Source: Mytilus edulis
Lineage: Eukaryota; Mollusca; Bivalvia; Mytilida; Mytilidae
Assembly: GCF_963676685.1 (NCBI RefSeq)
Contig: NC_092344.1
Coordinates: 45,034,830 to 45,098,829 of the forward strand
Direction of reading: 5' to 3'
Length of the DNA stretch: 64,000 bases
The notes under the pieces are model-generated. The model saw nothing but the letters and a program-made list of their open reading frames with translations. It was not told where the DNA came from and did not search any database. The translations under genes were made by a program, and so were the position numbers. Positions 34,215 through 45,785 of the stretch are shown here, in pieces; the stretch's first letter is position 1, and every line of letters starts with the position of its first letter.

Positions 34215-36908
34215 CTATATATGAAAGTTAACAAACCATATCAACATCAAAAGCCTTATTCTAAAAACTGTCAACAAATATTACATTGCAGGTCAAAACC
34301 TCATATTACTATGATTATACATGTATATTGAAGAAGAAAAAAACACAAACTCAAAACAAAAAGAACGATACATTTATGATATGAATGAATTAAAAAGTAA
34401 AAAACACTGTTCGGAATTATCATTTTCTTTTTTGATGTTCTTTCTCGTCCATTATACAGTTTTGTTATTTAGATAACATGGTATGATATTAAGACCACAG
34501 TGGTTTTTAAATGATAAACACTTTTATTTGGTCTCTGGTGTAGAGTTGTCTCATTGGCAATTCAAGTATACCACATCTTCTTATACATGTATTTACATTT
34601 TATTTGAAATGCGAATGTGTTCATTTTTATTATTTTCACTGAAATGAATAATTATTTGTGGAAATTATTTCCCTTCGTGTATTTTATAGTTTTACTATAT
34701 TTATATACGTACAATATATATAAGCGCTTTTGATTAAAATATTAACCAAGTCCTGTCACAATTTTCTGAAACTAATATCTTTTATAGTTAATTCCAGCAA
34801 GGGTACACTTAAAATGCATAATAAAAAAACAAAGGATATGGGATATCCAACCGAGACACAAGGTAAGTACATGCACAGCATAAAACACGCAATAACCATA
34901 GCAACGACGCTGATCTTCATCTCAATGTCAAATTGATGCATGTCTGCATTTGTGAGACAAGTCTAGACTTGACCAATTATAATACGTTATAAATTTCTGA
35001 ACAAGACGTTCGATGAATTCTGAAATTCACTGTTAGATTCTGAATTTCACGGTTAGATCCTGTAATGACGTCATATCAAACCATAAGAGAATTTCTCATT
35101 GCGTTAGTACAGAAGACAACGTAAACACATCCATAAATTTAGAGTAAAGTGACACTTACTACATATCCAAAATGCGCAGTTCGTGCAGTAAAAACCGTTT
35201 TATATTATTAATCTTACATTATGTCTTTTTTTCAGCTCTTGAAATTAAACATGCTTACCTAAAATAATCGATGCTAGAAAAATTCTCTGCAGGGAATCTG
35301 CTTCAAAACCCATCGCTGAAATTAGCTTATAAGCGCACTATGTGTTCTAAGTTTCCATGAATTTGATATAAAGGAATTAAAAGGATAATTTCAATATTAA
35401 GTATTTTAAATTACGTAATTTTAATGTCATGACGACCTGAAAATCGAAAAGATAAATGGGAAACAGTTAGTAAGATGACACTGATAACTGTACAAATATT
35501 GACCTTTCTAATGTCAAGAGCACTTTCGTCAACGGTATTTACAGTTTTTAAAATGATTTAAATGACTAGACTCAAGCTGGCAGCCACTTTTAGCAGCCAA
35601 TCAAGATAGCAGCCACTTTTTTTTCCAGCAGCCAATTTATTTAAATGCATTATTGATCAATTTAAGTATATTTTGTGTACCTTTTTTTTTCTCTTTCAGA
35701 TGAATACTTAACAATATGTGATTGTCTCTTATTACACGACTACGTTATACAAATTTTAGAACAATGAGATATTTCATGAAAAGGAGAACATTAACATGAA
35801 TCAGATTTTTGTTTTGAGAACTATCCCACATTGAATATTTGACAAAAATTTTGAACTAACTGGAGTTTAAAGTCAGATGCAACATCAAATACAAACAAAA
35901 TAGTTGAATATGTTTTATATAGTGCGGTGACAGAAGTGTAAAAAGTCGTCTAGATCGCGAGTTTAATCTCCCCAAATAACACACGGCTAAAAATGGTCTT
36001 AACTTAAAGACAAATATGTCTTCTTTAGTTTTTGCCCTGTCGTCAGAATTTCGTACGGTTACATTTTTCTAAAAAGTCGTTTTAATGACTAGTAGTATAT
36101 TGGAGAGTTTCAACCCCCCTTTTTCAAAATGAAAAATTGTGTATGTTTTCTCACATTTAATTGAAATAGTTTTTCCTGAAGCCATTTTTATATGTCAAAA
36201 TATTCTATTTAGTATTTTATTTTCCTCTAATCTATAAAATTTGCGAAGTTTGGACTGTTTAAAATTGAGGTAATTTTAAGTGCAAATTCAGACACAAACT
36301 TTGGTCTCTTCTTCATAGCAGTAATAAAAATTATCCCATAATATTTTAAGCATATAGTATTTCATAAAACTAATAAGTGATAAAAATTTCGGAACCAAAA
36401 TATGAAAAAAACCTTAAGAAATCAATGGAAAAAGAATGGACTAAAAACTTTAATTTCAACACGGAACTTAATCACTTGCCTTCCGTCACATTTTGTGTAT
36501 TAGTCAATAATTTGCTCTCAACTGATATATGGAATTACTACCTTTTTCGCTATTATATACACATATTTTCAATTAAAGTGCACATATATGCCACATACTT
36601 TGTTTGTATATGTTTATATTCTAGGTTTTTTTGTTACAAAACATCAAATATACTTTGTCAGAAAAGTCTTATTGTAAAATCAAAATAATTGACGGATAGT
36701 TTCAGTAAATATTCCGTGATATGTGAAGTCCGTTGCAACTTGCTCCAATAAGTCCAAAGAAAAGAATAAAGTCGTTCAATTTTATGCAGTGCTTAATATG
36801 CAAAAAAAAACTCGACTGGAATTTTGAGTCAATTTAACCATATAGGGAAGTCGACTTTTGTATCTGCATCGAATAAAAAATTGGATGAGGTGAACATGTT
36901 TCATGAAA

Positions 36909-37011
36909 AGGCACTTGTTTCTGTCAATATGGGTTTACTATCCATACCCGTACGAAAAATCACCCGTACGGGTATGGATAGTCAACCCCATATTGACAGA
37001 AACAAGTGCCT
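36909..37011. repeat. 103-bp near-perfect palindrome
   Basis: Arms of about 46 bp, from AGGCACTTGTTTCTGTCAAT inward to CCCGTACG, with a ~10-base loop. The arms differ by about two positions, and weaker symmetry extends outward (CATGAAA...TTTCATG). It would form a strong hairpin. Confidence 0.95.
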
Positions 37012-38281
37012 ATGATTTCATGCGATAGCTGTTAATTCGAAGAACTCCGTGCAGGCAGTTTACCATCGTTCATGCTACAAAAGTTACACAAGTTAACACA
37101 TTTGTGCCCCCTTTTAGAGCGAGGAAGCTTCTTATCTGATATTCAATGACGGCATACAATTATCGGACTGTTGTCCCACAGTTTCGAGTATTTGTATGCG
37201 TTCTAGAATGCAGTCGTTCAACTGGAGCGCTTGTACATTTTGTTGCAACAAAACATTTTAGAAATATCAAAAAAACTACGCAAGTTTGAATCAGATGAGC
37301 GTATGAAGAATGTTTTATCTGTGTCAGACAAAGTTAAAATTGAAATAGTTTTTCCGTCCATCTTTTAAACTTCAAGCACTCTGTCATTTTGGTTGCATAA
37401 CAAATCATTTGCTAAAAACGAAAAAAGACCCAAAAAAATCCAAACCCGTGGAAGCAGATATCTCAGATCACGATACTGAAAACTGACCTCTAAATCTCAA
37501 TGTCAACGGTAATAGACACAAATAACGGACAGATATTTCATTCCGCTGCAAGTATACTTAGAAAAGACATCGAAACTCTAAAGAAGAATACCCAACTTCG
37601 GATGAATTGTCTCTTCCTTCTTCAATTCAGTCAATTTGTGCCTTCGTATTTATTGCAATTCATTTTATAGTTACTCGATGAAACTGCATACAGCCAAGAC
37701 TATTCTCAGGAAATGGCACCAGAGAAATTGCGTAAATGCTAAGAAATTGTTTTAAAGTCAATCGTGTGTGTGGCCAATTTTGTTTTACTCTTTTTTATTT
37801 AGGATTGGCTTTACAAATGTACCATGAGTTTGGTTCAAAACACCTTGTTGAAACATTGAATGCCATTTAAAGTAATGTGCGCCGCTATATAATGTATTGC
37901 CAACCATGAAATTGAGCGAATTCAAGATAGTGTGTACATCTCGTATAATGTTTCCTCAGCATCTTTGCAGACACGCATATGGATGTCATCACACCTTCCT
38001 AAACCCCCTTTTAGATCTCTGTTAAATCTTGGATGAATTGATAGGGATGGTTTGAAGCTGGTATTTTTTTAGGAACAAATGTCTTCGGACTTCCTACAAT
38101 ACCTTGTCTATACTTGTAAAGAAAAACTCAAAATAACGTGTTTGCTGTGAGCAGAACCTTTCATGTGCAGACATGTGGCCATGAGTGAAATGAGTAGAAA
38201 TATTAAAACATGTCTTGTGACGGTTGATGAAAATGAAGATGATGAAGATAACGGTTGATTTGGTATAAAACTTGTTGCACT

Positions 38282-38581
38282 GGTACACCCAGGTTAGGAG
38301 AGTGTTGGTGCGCCCTTAAAAAAGTTTAACCGGCCACATTCTGTATGTGTCAGTTTCAAGTCACGAGATGGTAATGCAGTGTTTGTCGTTTGTTTCTATT
38401 TGTTTCTTATTCATTTTGTACATTAATCGGGCCGTTAGATTTTTCGTTTGTTTTACATTATTTGTTTCGGGAATTGAAGACTATGCAGTATGAATTTTAC
38501 TCATTGTTGAAGCCCGTACGGGACCTATAATTGTAAGTTAATTTATGTCTCCTTTGCAATCATATCACATCTTCTTTTTTT
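38282..38581 (-). repeat. R1 copy in which the LINE inserted
   Basis: Reverse R1 blocks (ACACCCAGGTTAGGAG..., CGGGCCGTTAGATTTTTCGT, CATATCACATCTTCTTTTTT). Its terminal T-run is the LINE target site. Confidence 0.7.
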
Positions 38582-38591
38582 TTTTTTTATA

Positions 38592-39356
38592 CCCTCCGGT
38601 GGATCGCTATCCTTGCCGTGGTCGGAGGGCTTGCGTGTCTCAGTGACCCCAAGAGCTATGCCAGCTGGAGCTTCGTCTCCTGGTAGGGTTACCCATGCTG
38701 GACAGGTCGAAGGGTAGAGACCAGACTAAAGTGATCCGAACATCGTGAGATGCCCGATGTTTTAAATAAAATAGGCTCTCCAACCCGTTTGCCGTGGGTT
38801 GCTACCCGTGTCGGTGGTTGACGAGATCCTTGTGGATGAGGGCTATAGCCAGACTCCTTACGGTCAGAAAATACCCGGACGGACGAGACTATAGTTCAAT
38901 AAGCTGCTTTGGCTTCGAAATCATCTAAACGGGAGGTCGGATGGACCCGGTTCGATCATTCGGCTGGTCATGTCGAGCCCTTCAGTTAATCCTCAACAAT
39001 AAGCTTTCTTGTAACAATTCTGTGCGGGATGTATCAAGTTCGCAGTCACGTCCGTCAGAAGGGGACGTTAAATCCGATGCCTCGTGTAAAGAGAGTGCCA
39101 CGCTCTTTGCACGTTAAGAACCCTTGCAACAACTCTTTGAGGGGTCCGTAGGTGGCCTGTTGCAAGGCAAAATTTCTGTCCCTATCCAATATACCCTCAT
39201 TTTCCAGTGGCAGTCCAAATTTCCCCGACCATCATCCTAGATGGCCTCATTTACAACAACCTACCTATTGTATTTATTGTGAACTTGTTCTCGTCCTGAA
39301 TATGCATGAAATATTTGCCACTGGACGTTAAGCAACCAACAATCAATCAATCAATC
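38592..39356 (+). mobile_element. Short non-coding element sharing the LINE 3' tail
   Basis: GC-richer, non-coding ~765 bp, starting CCCTCCGGTGGATCGC and ending CGTTAAGCAACCAACAATCA plus further ATCA repeats. The final ~20 bp equal the 3' end of the LINE at 45,079-45,102. It may be a SINE-like or deleted LINE that uses the same reverse transcriptase, fused to the LINE 5' end, or a genuine LINE 5' UTR. The composite as a whole is flanked by the target-site duplication. Confidence 0.6.
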
Positions 39357-39687
39357 TTGTAACAATTTTCATAATATACACATGTATTTTAAATTAAGCT
39401 ATTTATATTTTGGATAACTGAAGAAGGCGATGGCTCATGGGTCAATCAAGTGGTACGCTTTCTTTTTCGCTTGATGGATACGCTCTGCTTGAGTATACTA
39501 TTCTTGGAATATCTGGTGCTTTCCGCAGTGGATCTTGGGTGCTGATTTTGAGGACCAGCTACATTATATATGGAGCTCGTTTTCAGCATTAGCACTCGAT
39601 CCCGGTTCGCCACGGAAACACAGCATCGCCCTTGTAGGCACTCCGAGGTGGGTGGATGGCAAGAATGGTGAATCTTTCTCCTTTCAT

Positions 39688-41204
39688 ATGGCACAACAAA
39701 ACAAACCCTCGAAATCAGCTTTAATACATAAGAAAAGAAAATGTGATGATTCAGAGCCCTGTCGGGAAGATGACAGTTGGCCCAGATTTATTGTAATAAA
39801 AGGAACAGAAGAAAAACCAATTTCAAAAATATCGCCCTTTGTAATTCACAAACAAATTCAAAGCGTTGCTGGTACTGTTAAAAAAGTTTCAAAAATGAGA
39901 TCTGGCAATTTGTTGGTTGAATGTTCCAACAAAAGTCAATCAACAAATTTACTTACAATGTCTACAATATCAAACTTTCCTGTTTCTGCCTCTCCTCATA
40001 ACAGTTTGAACAGCTGTAAGGGGATCATTCGAGACAGAAGTCAATACCTTGGTGACCTTACCGTGGAAGAAATCGGTGAGGAACTTTCAAGCCAAGGTGT
40101 AACTAATGTTATTAGATTTCAAATTAAAAAGAATGGAAATATAATCAAATTAAATACTTATCTTTTGACCTTTAGAACTCCAACTCCTCCTCCATCTATT
40201 ACTTTAGGTTGCTTCGGAATCAGAGTTGACATGTTTATCCCAAACCCAATTCGATGCTTTACTTGTCAAAAGTTTGGTCATGGAAGCAAACAATGTCGTG
40301 GTAAGCAGAGATGCTTCAAGTGTTCTGACGAAGGACACGAGGGAACAAACTGTCACTCTGAATCTTCTAAATGTGTAAACTGTGGTGAATCCCATTTTTC
40401 ATCGTCTAGGGACTGCCCTGTTTACCTTAAAGAAAAAAATATTATTAAAATTAAAACAGAAAGAAACATTAGTTACCCAGAAGCTAAACAGCTAGCTTCT
40501 GTTTCGAATGATCTCCTTGTTTCAAACAGACCATCGTACGCCAGCAAAGTTGTCCGCTCATTCAGTCACGAGAATACACAAACTCGCATGACTTGGCCAA
40601 TTGATGCGGACAATTTTAAAATGCTGCCTGTTGAAACAGAACCTACCGATAGAATATTGATTCCAAGAAAACCAATATCTTCCAAAACCAGTACTCAGTC
40701 AACTCAATCTTCCCTACAGAGCTCACTATCATCACCAAAAAAAAATGAGAAAAAAAAAATCAAATAAAAAGAAACAGTAGAAATACACAATTGGAGCGGT
40801 GAATCTGTCTGGGATCTTCCCAGTGATATAGATGATTCTTCCACCTCCAAAAGTCTTTATCTGCATCCAAGAAGGTATCTTCTTCGTCCAGTAAACAGTC
40901 TACCAGAGCCCCATCTCCTCTTCGTTCTCAAGAAAAGAAGGATGTCCAAAAGAAGCCAGGAAATACATCCTCTCAGAAGTCTTCTGATTCGAGGTCGCGG
41001 GGTAGGGGTCGAGGCGGAGTAACACCAGCTGCGCGTAGTCCTGGAGATCGACGACTCTCCTCGCACAACAGATTTTCAACACTTATCATCGAAACTGAAA
41101 TGGAAACCGAAAGTGTTCCGCCACCCGAAAGATCACGATCTCAGGGTGAGCGAAATAAGAATGCTGGCAAACTCGACAGCATTCGCCCTTCTTTTATTAA
41201 ATAA
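39688..41204 (+). pseudogene. LINE ORF1 (gag-like, CCHC zinc knuckles), interrupted
   Basis: RNA-binding gag-like protein of the LINE. The ATG at 39688 is preferred over upstream in-frame sequence that looks like 5' UTR. Residues 1-359 are open and contain two CX2CX4HX4C knuckles and a third Cys/His cluster (CX2CX3HX6C) at about 189-240, after a conserved 'IPNPIRCF.CQKFGH' lead. A TAA stop at 40765-40767 in an A-rich run interrupts it. The same frame resumes, then a frameshift near 40,845-40,855 moves the remaining Ser/Lys/Arg-rich part to another frame, which ends at TAA 41202-41204. That stop overlaps the ORF2 start as TAATG. Two lesions make this copy non-autonomous. Confidence 0.85.
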
Positions 41205-44200
41205 TGACAAATATAATCCAATGGAATTGCCGAGGTCTTAAAATAAATCTTCTCGAGTTAACACTTCTAGTTCAGTCTTTTTTACCTATTGCATTTTGTC
41301 TTCAAGAAACTCATCTAAAAGAAAGTGACAACGTATCTTTAAAAGGATACAACATGTATAGCACATTTTCTAAGGTAGATGAACGTGCTGCAGGCGGATC
41401 ATCCATTTTTGTGAAGGACAACGTCATTCATAGCACAGTCCAACTCACAACGGATCTGCAAGCAGTTGCAATTCGTTTATCATTAGACAAAACAATTACA
41501 TTATGTTCGATATATATTCCACCTAATTCAATTATCGATAAAGCAAAACTCAAAAACCTCACTGATCAATTACCCTCACCATTTATACTTATGGGCGACT
41601 TCAATGCCCACAATCCATTATGGGGTAGCAAGACTCATAATGCCAAAGGTAAGATCATTGAGGACTTTGTCTCTCAAGAAGGATTATGCATTTTTAATGA
41701 TGGATCTAATACGTATCTTCATCCTGGAAACGGGTCTTATTCTTCTATTGATATCACTATATGCGATCCCTCTCTGCTCCTGGATTATTCATGGCGTGTT
41801 CATGATGATCTATGTGGAAGTGATCACTTTCCAATAGTACTTGAACATTTTTTTAATTCTGCCCAACAGAGAGTACCACGTTGGAAACTTGACAAGGCGG
41901 ACTGGTCCTTGTTTGAGAATCTCTGTCGAACGGAACTTCAGTCAAAGATGTTTGAGACTGTGCAAGATCCAATTTTAACTTTTAATACAGTTCTAACGTC
42001 AATTGCTGACAGAACTATTCCTAAGACCTCGGCAAATCCAAAACATCCCAGTAAACCATGGTTTGATGACGCATGTGATCAAGCCATAGGTGACCGTAAA
42101 AAATCTGAAAGACGGTTCAATCAACAACCAACGACGGAAAACTTGAGTAATTTCCGTATTTTTCGCGCTAAGGCACGGCGGACTTGTAGGCAAGCCCGAC
42201 GAACATCCTGGAAAAAATTTGTCTCGGGGATTACATCTCGCACTCCGATGACAAAAGTTTGGAATATGGTAAATAAAATAAAAGGTAAAAATTCTAAAGC
42301 CACTGTAAAACATTTGAAAGACGGCAATAATTTATTAACATCTGAAAAGGATATTGCCAACAAACTTGGTGAAACTTTTGCAAAGTCTTCTTCTTGTAAC
42401 AACTACAGGGAAGACTTTAAAAAAGTTAAAAAACAAAAAGAAAAAATTAAATTAAACTTTAAATCAAAAAATGGTGAAAATTATAATAAACTATTTTCTC
42501 TTGAAGAACTTAAAACATCTCTGTCAAAAGCCCATGATACAGCTTGTGGGCCTGATAATATTCACTACCAACTCTTAAAACACTTGCCAGATTCCTCGCT
42601 AGAAGCTCTCTTGCAGCTCATGAATAACATCTGGGAATCTGGTGATTTACCATCAATCTGGAAGCTTGCAACCGTCGTGCCTATTCCAAAACCAAGTAAA
42701 GATCATACGGATCCTATTAATTATCGACCAATTGCTCTTACCAGTTGTGTCTGTAAAACACTCGAACGGATGGTCAATGATCGCCTTGTTTGGTTCCTGG
42801 AATCCAATGGGCTATTAGCCAATATTCAGTGTGGATTCCGACAGGGTCGCAGTACTCTTGATCATCTTGTTCGATTCGAATCATTTGTCCGTAATGGTTT
42901 TGCGAAAAATGAGCATGTGGTGTCGGTCTTTTTCGACCTTGAGAAGGCCTATGATACTGCATGGAAATATGGTATTTTAAAAGATCTATTTGATATGGGG
43001 TTGAAAGGCAATATGCCTAATTTTATTTCTAATTTTCTCTCTAACAGACAATTTAATGTTAGAGTTAATTCGACCATGTCTGATCTTTATGATCAAGAGA
43101 TGGGTGTCCCTCAGGGCAGTATTTTATCTGTTACATTATTTAGTCTTAAAATCAACAGCATTGTTGAAGTTTTAAAAAGTAATATTGAAGGTTCATTGTA
43201 CGTTGATGATTTTTTAATATGTTACAGAGGCAAAAATATGAATAACATTGAAAGACAATTACAATTATGTCTTGGAAGAATTGAAAAATGGGCCTCGGAA
43301 AATGGTTTTAAATTTTCCACTTCAAAAACGTTCGGGATGCATTTTTGTAACAAAAGAAAATTACATCTTGATCCAGAACTAACTTTGTACGGCAACCCAA
43401 TTAAAATGGTTGATGAAACCAAATTTCTTGGGTTAATTTTCGATAAAAAGTTAACCTTTCTACCCCATATCAAAATGTTAAAAGCGAGATGTTTAAAAGC
43501 TTTAGATATTTTAAAAGTTGTCGGCAGCACTGACTGGGGTGCTGATCGCAACATTTTACTCAATTTATATAGATCTCTTGTTAGATCTAAACTAGATTAT
43601 GGCTCTATAGTGTATGGCTCTGCAAGGAAGTCCTACATACAGATTCTCGATGCTGTGCATCACCAAGGTTTGCGTCTCTGTCTTGGCGCATTTAAAACCT
43701 CACCAGTTGAGAGTCTGTATGTAGAGGCTGATGAGCACTCACTCACTGACAGACGTTTGAAGCTTGGACTTCAATATGCTGTCAAACTAAAAGCCCATTC
43801 AGATAATCCTGCCTACAGCTGTGTTTTTAATCCGATTTATGAAGATATTTTTGCAAAACATGAAAATAAAATTCCTCCGTTAGGTTTACGTTTAAAACCA
43901 CATTTAGCTTCTTTTGATTTAAAATCTGTTGCTCAAGTTCAAACTTGCAAATGTCCTCCATGGGAACTTCCCAAACCAAAAATGATATTTGATCTCCGTG
44001 AACACAATAAAAATAAAACAAATCCTCTTTTAATTCAGCAACACTATGCTGAAATTAAAGCCGATTATCTCGATTTTTCAACTGTCTATACTGATGGATC
44101 AAAAGATGGTGGTAGAGTTGCATCTGCTGCTGTCTTCAGGGACAGAGCTGCAACCCTCCGTTTGCCATCTGATGCATCCATCTTTACTGCTGAAGCAGAA

Positions 44201-44875
44201 GCAATAATTTTGGCTTTGAAATTTATTGCTTCTTCAGATAAATCCAAATTTATTATATGTTCGGATTCACTTTCATGCTTACAAGCTATACGAAATACTA
44301 AAATTAAAAACCCAACAATCCTGAAAATTTTATATGTAATGAGGAATTTAAAAATTCTTCTGAAAGAAATAATATTTCTATGGGTTCCGAGTCATGTTGG
44401 AATCCTTGGAAACACAGCTGTAGACCTTGAGGCAAAGAATGCCCTGGGTGACCCTCTATCTAACTGTGATATACCATATACTGATTTTAAATCTAATATT
44501 AGAGAATATGTTTTTAATATATTGAAAAATAAATGGAGTAAAAAAGACGATAATAAATTGCATGAAATTAAACCTAATTTAGGCAAACCTTTTGATAATA
44601 TTATGTGCAGAAAAGATCAGTGTGTTATTACTAGATGTCGTATTGGTCATACTAGAATAACACACGAGTATCTTTTAAAAAATGAAGATGAACCACAATG
44701 TGTTCCTTGCAACTGCAAGTATACTATTAAACATGTTTTAATTAATTGTATTGACTTTGCTGATATTCGTAAGAAGTATTTCAATGTCAATAATATGTAT
44801 GATTTATTTAATAATGTTCCATTTACAAATATTGTTGCTTTTTTAAAAGAAATTGGAATTTATTATAAAATATAA
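41204..44875 (+). CDS. LINE ORF2: endonuclease, reverse transcriptase, RNase H
   Basis: An uninterrupted 1223-residue polyprotein. APE-type endonuclease at ~1-220: QWNCRG, LQETH, GDFNAHNPLW, IDITICD and GSDHFPI are all present. Reverse transcriptase at ~470-740: PIPKPSKD, NYRPIAL, FFDLEKAYDTAW (motif A), GVPQGSILSVTLF (motif B) and YVDD at residue 666 (motif C). RNase H at ~955-1085: YTDGSKDGG, an Glu in TAEAEAI, CSDSLSCL and WVPSHVGILGN. A C-terminal Cys/His cluster follows (HTRITHEYLL, CVPCNCKYTIKHVL). It starts at ATG 41204, overlapping the ORF1 stop (TAATG), an arrangement that suggests termination-reinitiation. All catalytic motifs I can see are intact. Confidence 0.96.
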   Translation: MTNIIQWNCRGLKINLLELTLLVQSFLPIAFCLQETHLKESDNVSLKGYNMYSTFSKVDERAAGGSSIFVKDNVIHSTVQLTTDLQAVAIRLSLDKTITLCSIYIPPNSIIDKAKLKNLTDQLPSPFILMGDFNAHNPLWGSKTHNAKGKIIEDFVSQEGLCIFNDGSNTYLHPGNGSYSSIDITICDPSLLLDYSWRVHDDLCGSDHFPIVLEHFFNSAQQRVPRWKLDKADWSLFENLCRTELQSKMFETVQDPILTFNTVLTSIADRTIPKTSANPKHPSKPWFDDACDQAIGDRKKSERRFNQQPTTENLSNFRIFRAKARRTCRQARRTSWKKFVSGITSRTPMTKVWNMVNKIKGKNSKATVKHLKDGNNLLTSEKDIANKLGETFAKSSSCNNYREDFKKVKKQKEKIKLNFKSKNGENYNKLFSLEELKTSLSKAHDTACGPDNIHYQLLKHLPDSSLEALLQLMNNIWESGDLPSIWKLATVVPIPKPSKDHTDPINYRPIALTSCVCKTLERMVNDRLVWFLESNGLLANIQCGFRQGRSTLDHLVRFESFVRNGFAKNEHVVSVFFDLEKAYDTAWKYGILKDLFDMGLKGNMPNFISNFLSNRQFNVRVNSTMSDLYDQEMGVPQGSILSVTLFSLKINSIVEVLKSNIEGSLYVDDFLICYRGKNMNNIERQLQLCLGRIEKWASENGFKFSTSKTFGMHFCNKRKLHLDPELTLYGNPIKMVDETKFLGLIFDKKLTFLPHIKMLKARCLKALDILKVVGSTDWGADRNILLNLYRSLVRSKLDYGSIVYGSARKSYIQILDAVHHQGLRLCLGAFKTSPVESLYVEADEHSLTDRRLKLGLQYAVKLKAHSDNPAYSCVFNPIYEDIFAKHENKIPPLGLRLKPHLASFDLKSVAQVQTCKCPPWELPKPKMIFDLREHNKNKTNPLLIQQHYAEIKADYLDFSTVYTDGSKDGGRVASAAVFRDRAATLRLPSDASIFTAEAEAIILALKFIASSDKSKFIICSDSLSCLQAIRNTKIKNPTILKILYVMRNLKILLKEIIFLWVPSHVGILGNTAVDLEAKNALGDPLSNCDIPYTDFKSNIREYVFNILKNKWSKKDDNKLHEIKPNLGKPFDNIMCRKDQCVITRCRIGHTRITHEYLLKNEDEPQCVPCNCKYTIKHVLINCIDFADIRKKYFNVNNMYDLFNNVPFTNIVAFLKEIGIYYKI

Positions 44876-45112
44876 AAATGTTATTATATTTAAATCGATT
44901 TTAATTTTTATCACGTTATTTTACTGTTGATTTTTATTTGTATATAATCAATTTGCTTTAGTCAAGAATTTTAGTGTATTGAAGGACCTTTTGTCTTATT
45001 TTAAAAATATGCTTTAAATTGTAAAAATATTCGAATTAGCTCTCGCCGCGATATAGCCTTTTTGTGCTAATGCGGCGTAAAGCAACCAACAATCAATCAA
45101 TCTTTTTTTATA

Positions 45113-45785
45113 TGGAATACTTTTGAAGTTTGTGGTACGTTGCAAGGAAAAAAAGGGGGGATGTATAGGTACAAAACCTATAATGTAATAGGTTTTAACC
45201 AGAGTAAAATACACAACAACAGATAATACTATGGAAGCAGTAATAATTGTGAAAAAAAACTAAAAGCAACGAGTAGTCTTTAAAAAAAAAACTAAAGTAT
45301 CCAAAAATTCAATTTGAAGTCATATTTGACTGTAGTGTTCTATTGCTTTGGTTTGATGCCTCACCCAATATGATGGTTTAAAAAATAATTTTAAAGTATT
45401 GTCCTGCATGACACTTGATGTTTACCTGAAATTGAAATTTGTCATAAGGTTAAGGTGCTCTAGACATTTTATAGGTTGAAAACTTGATTTTTGAAGTTTT
45501 GTTTATAAAACGTCGTTTTATGAATTTTTTTTTTGATAAAAAATCTCAATGATTAAGGTTTATGTATAATAACAAACATTACGAAAGCCAAAACAGTATC
45601 ATTTGTATTTAGGTAGAGTTTAGAAATATAAAAAAATGTCAAAATTGAAACCCTCCCAAATTTTCACAGATTTTTACATATGACCTTTGACCTCAATTTT
45701 AAAAAAATGTGACCATATCAAGTCTTGACGACAGGCATATTATTATAGTACACGATTTCCTCTTTCCAATGATATATTATATAGG
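45113..45785. other. AT-rich non-coding region right of the LINE
   Basis: No ORF with a motif. It would be the right-hand part of the proposed TIR element 35,920-45,841. Confidence 0.5.

Larger units (their letters stand above)
25076..35192 (+). repeat. Segmental duplication, copy A
   Basis: This ~10.1 kb block recurs in direct orientation at ~50,907-62,362. Introns, exons and the (TA)n tract all align with scattered substitutions and small indels. Homology starts at TTACGGTCA and ends after CAGTTCGTGCAGTAAAA. Copy A includes a ~45-bp stretch near 26,345-26,388 that is absent from copy B. Confidence 0.95.
38592..45102 (+). mobile_element. I-group non-LTR retrotransposon (LINE), nearly full length
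   Basis: Flanked by a 10-bp target-site duplication TTTTTTTATA (38,582-38,591 and 45,103-45,112). Contains a gag-like ORF1, an ORF2 (endonuclease, reverse transcriptase, RNase H) and a 3' tail AAGCAACCAACAATCAATCA. RNase H together with APE-type endonuclease places it in the I superfamily, probably a Nimbus-like clade (inference). It inserted into the T-run at the end of an older dispersed repeat. The first ~765 bp look like a separate short element with the same 3' tail (own entry). Confidence 0.9.

Noticed and set aside
35560..35640. Repeated GCAGCCA motifs suggesting a minisatellite
   Set aside because: Only about four irregular copies, too few and too uneven to call a tandem array.
39535..39687. 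Upstream extension of LINE ORF1
   Set aside because: Its start is in-frame but the composition looks like 5' UTR. The ATG at 39,688 precedes the conserved gag-like region.
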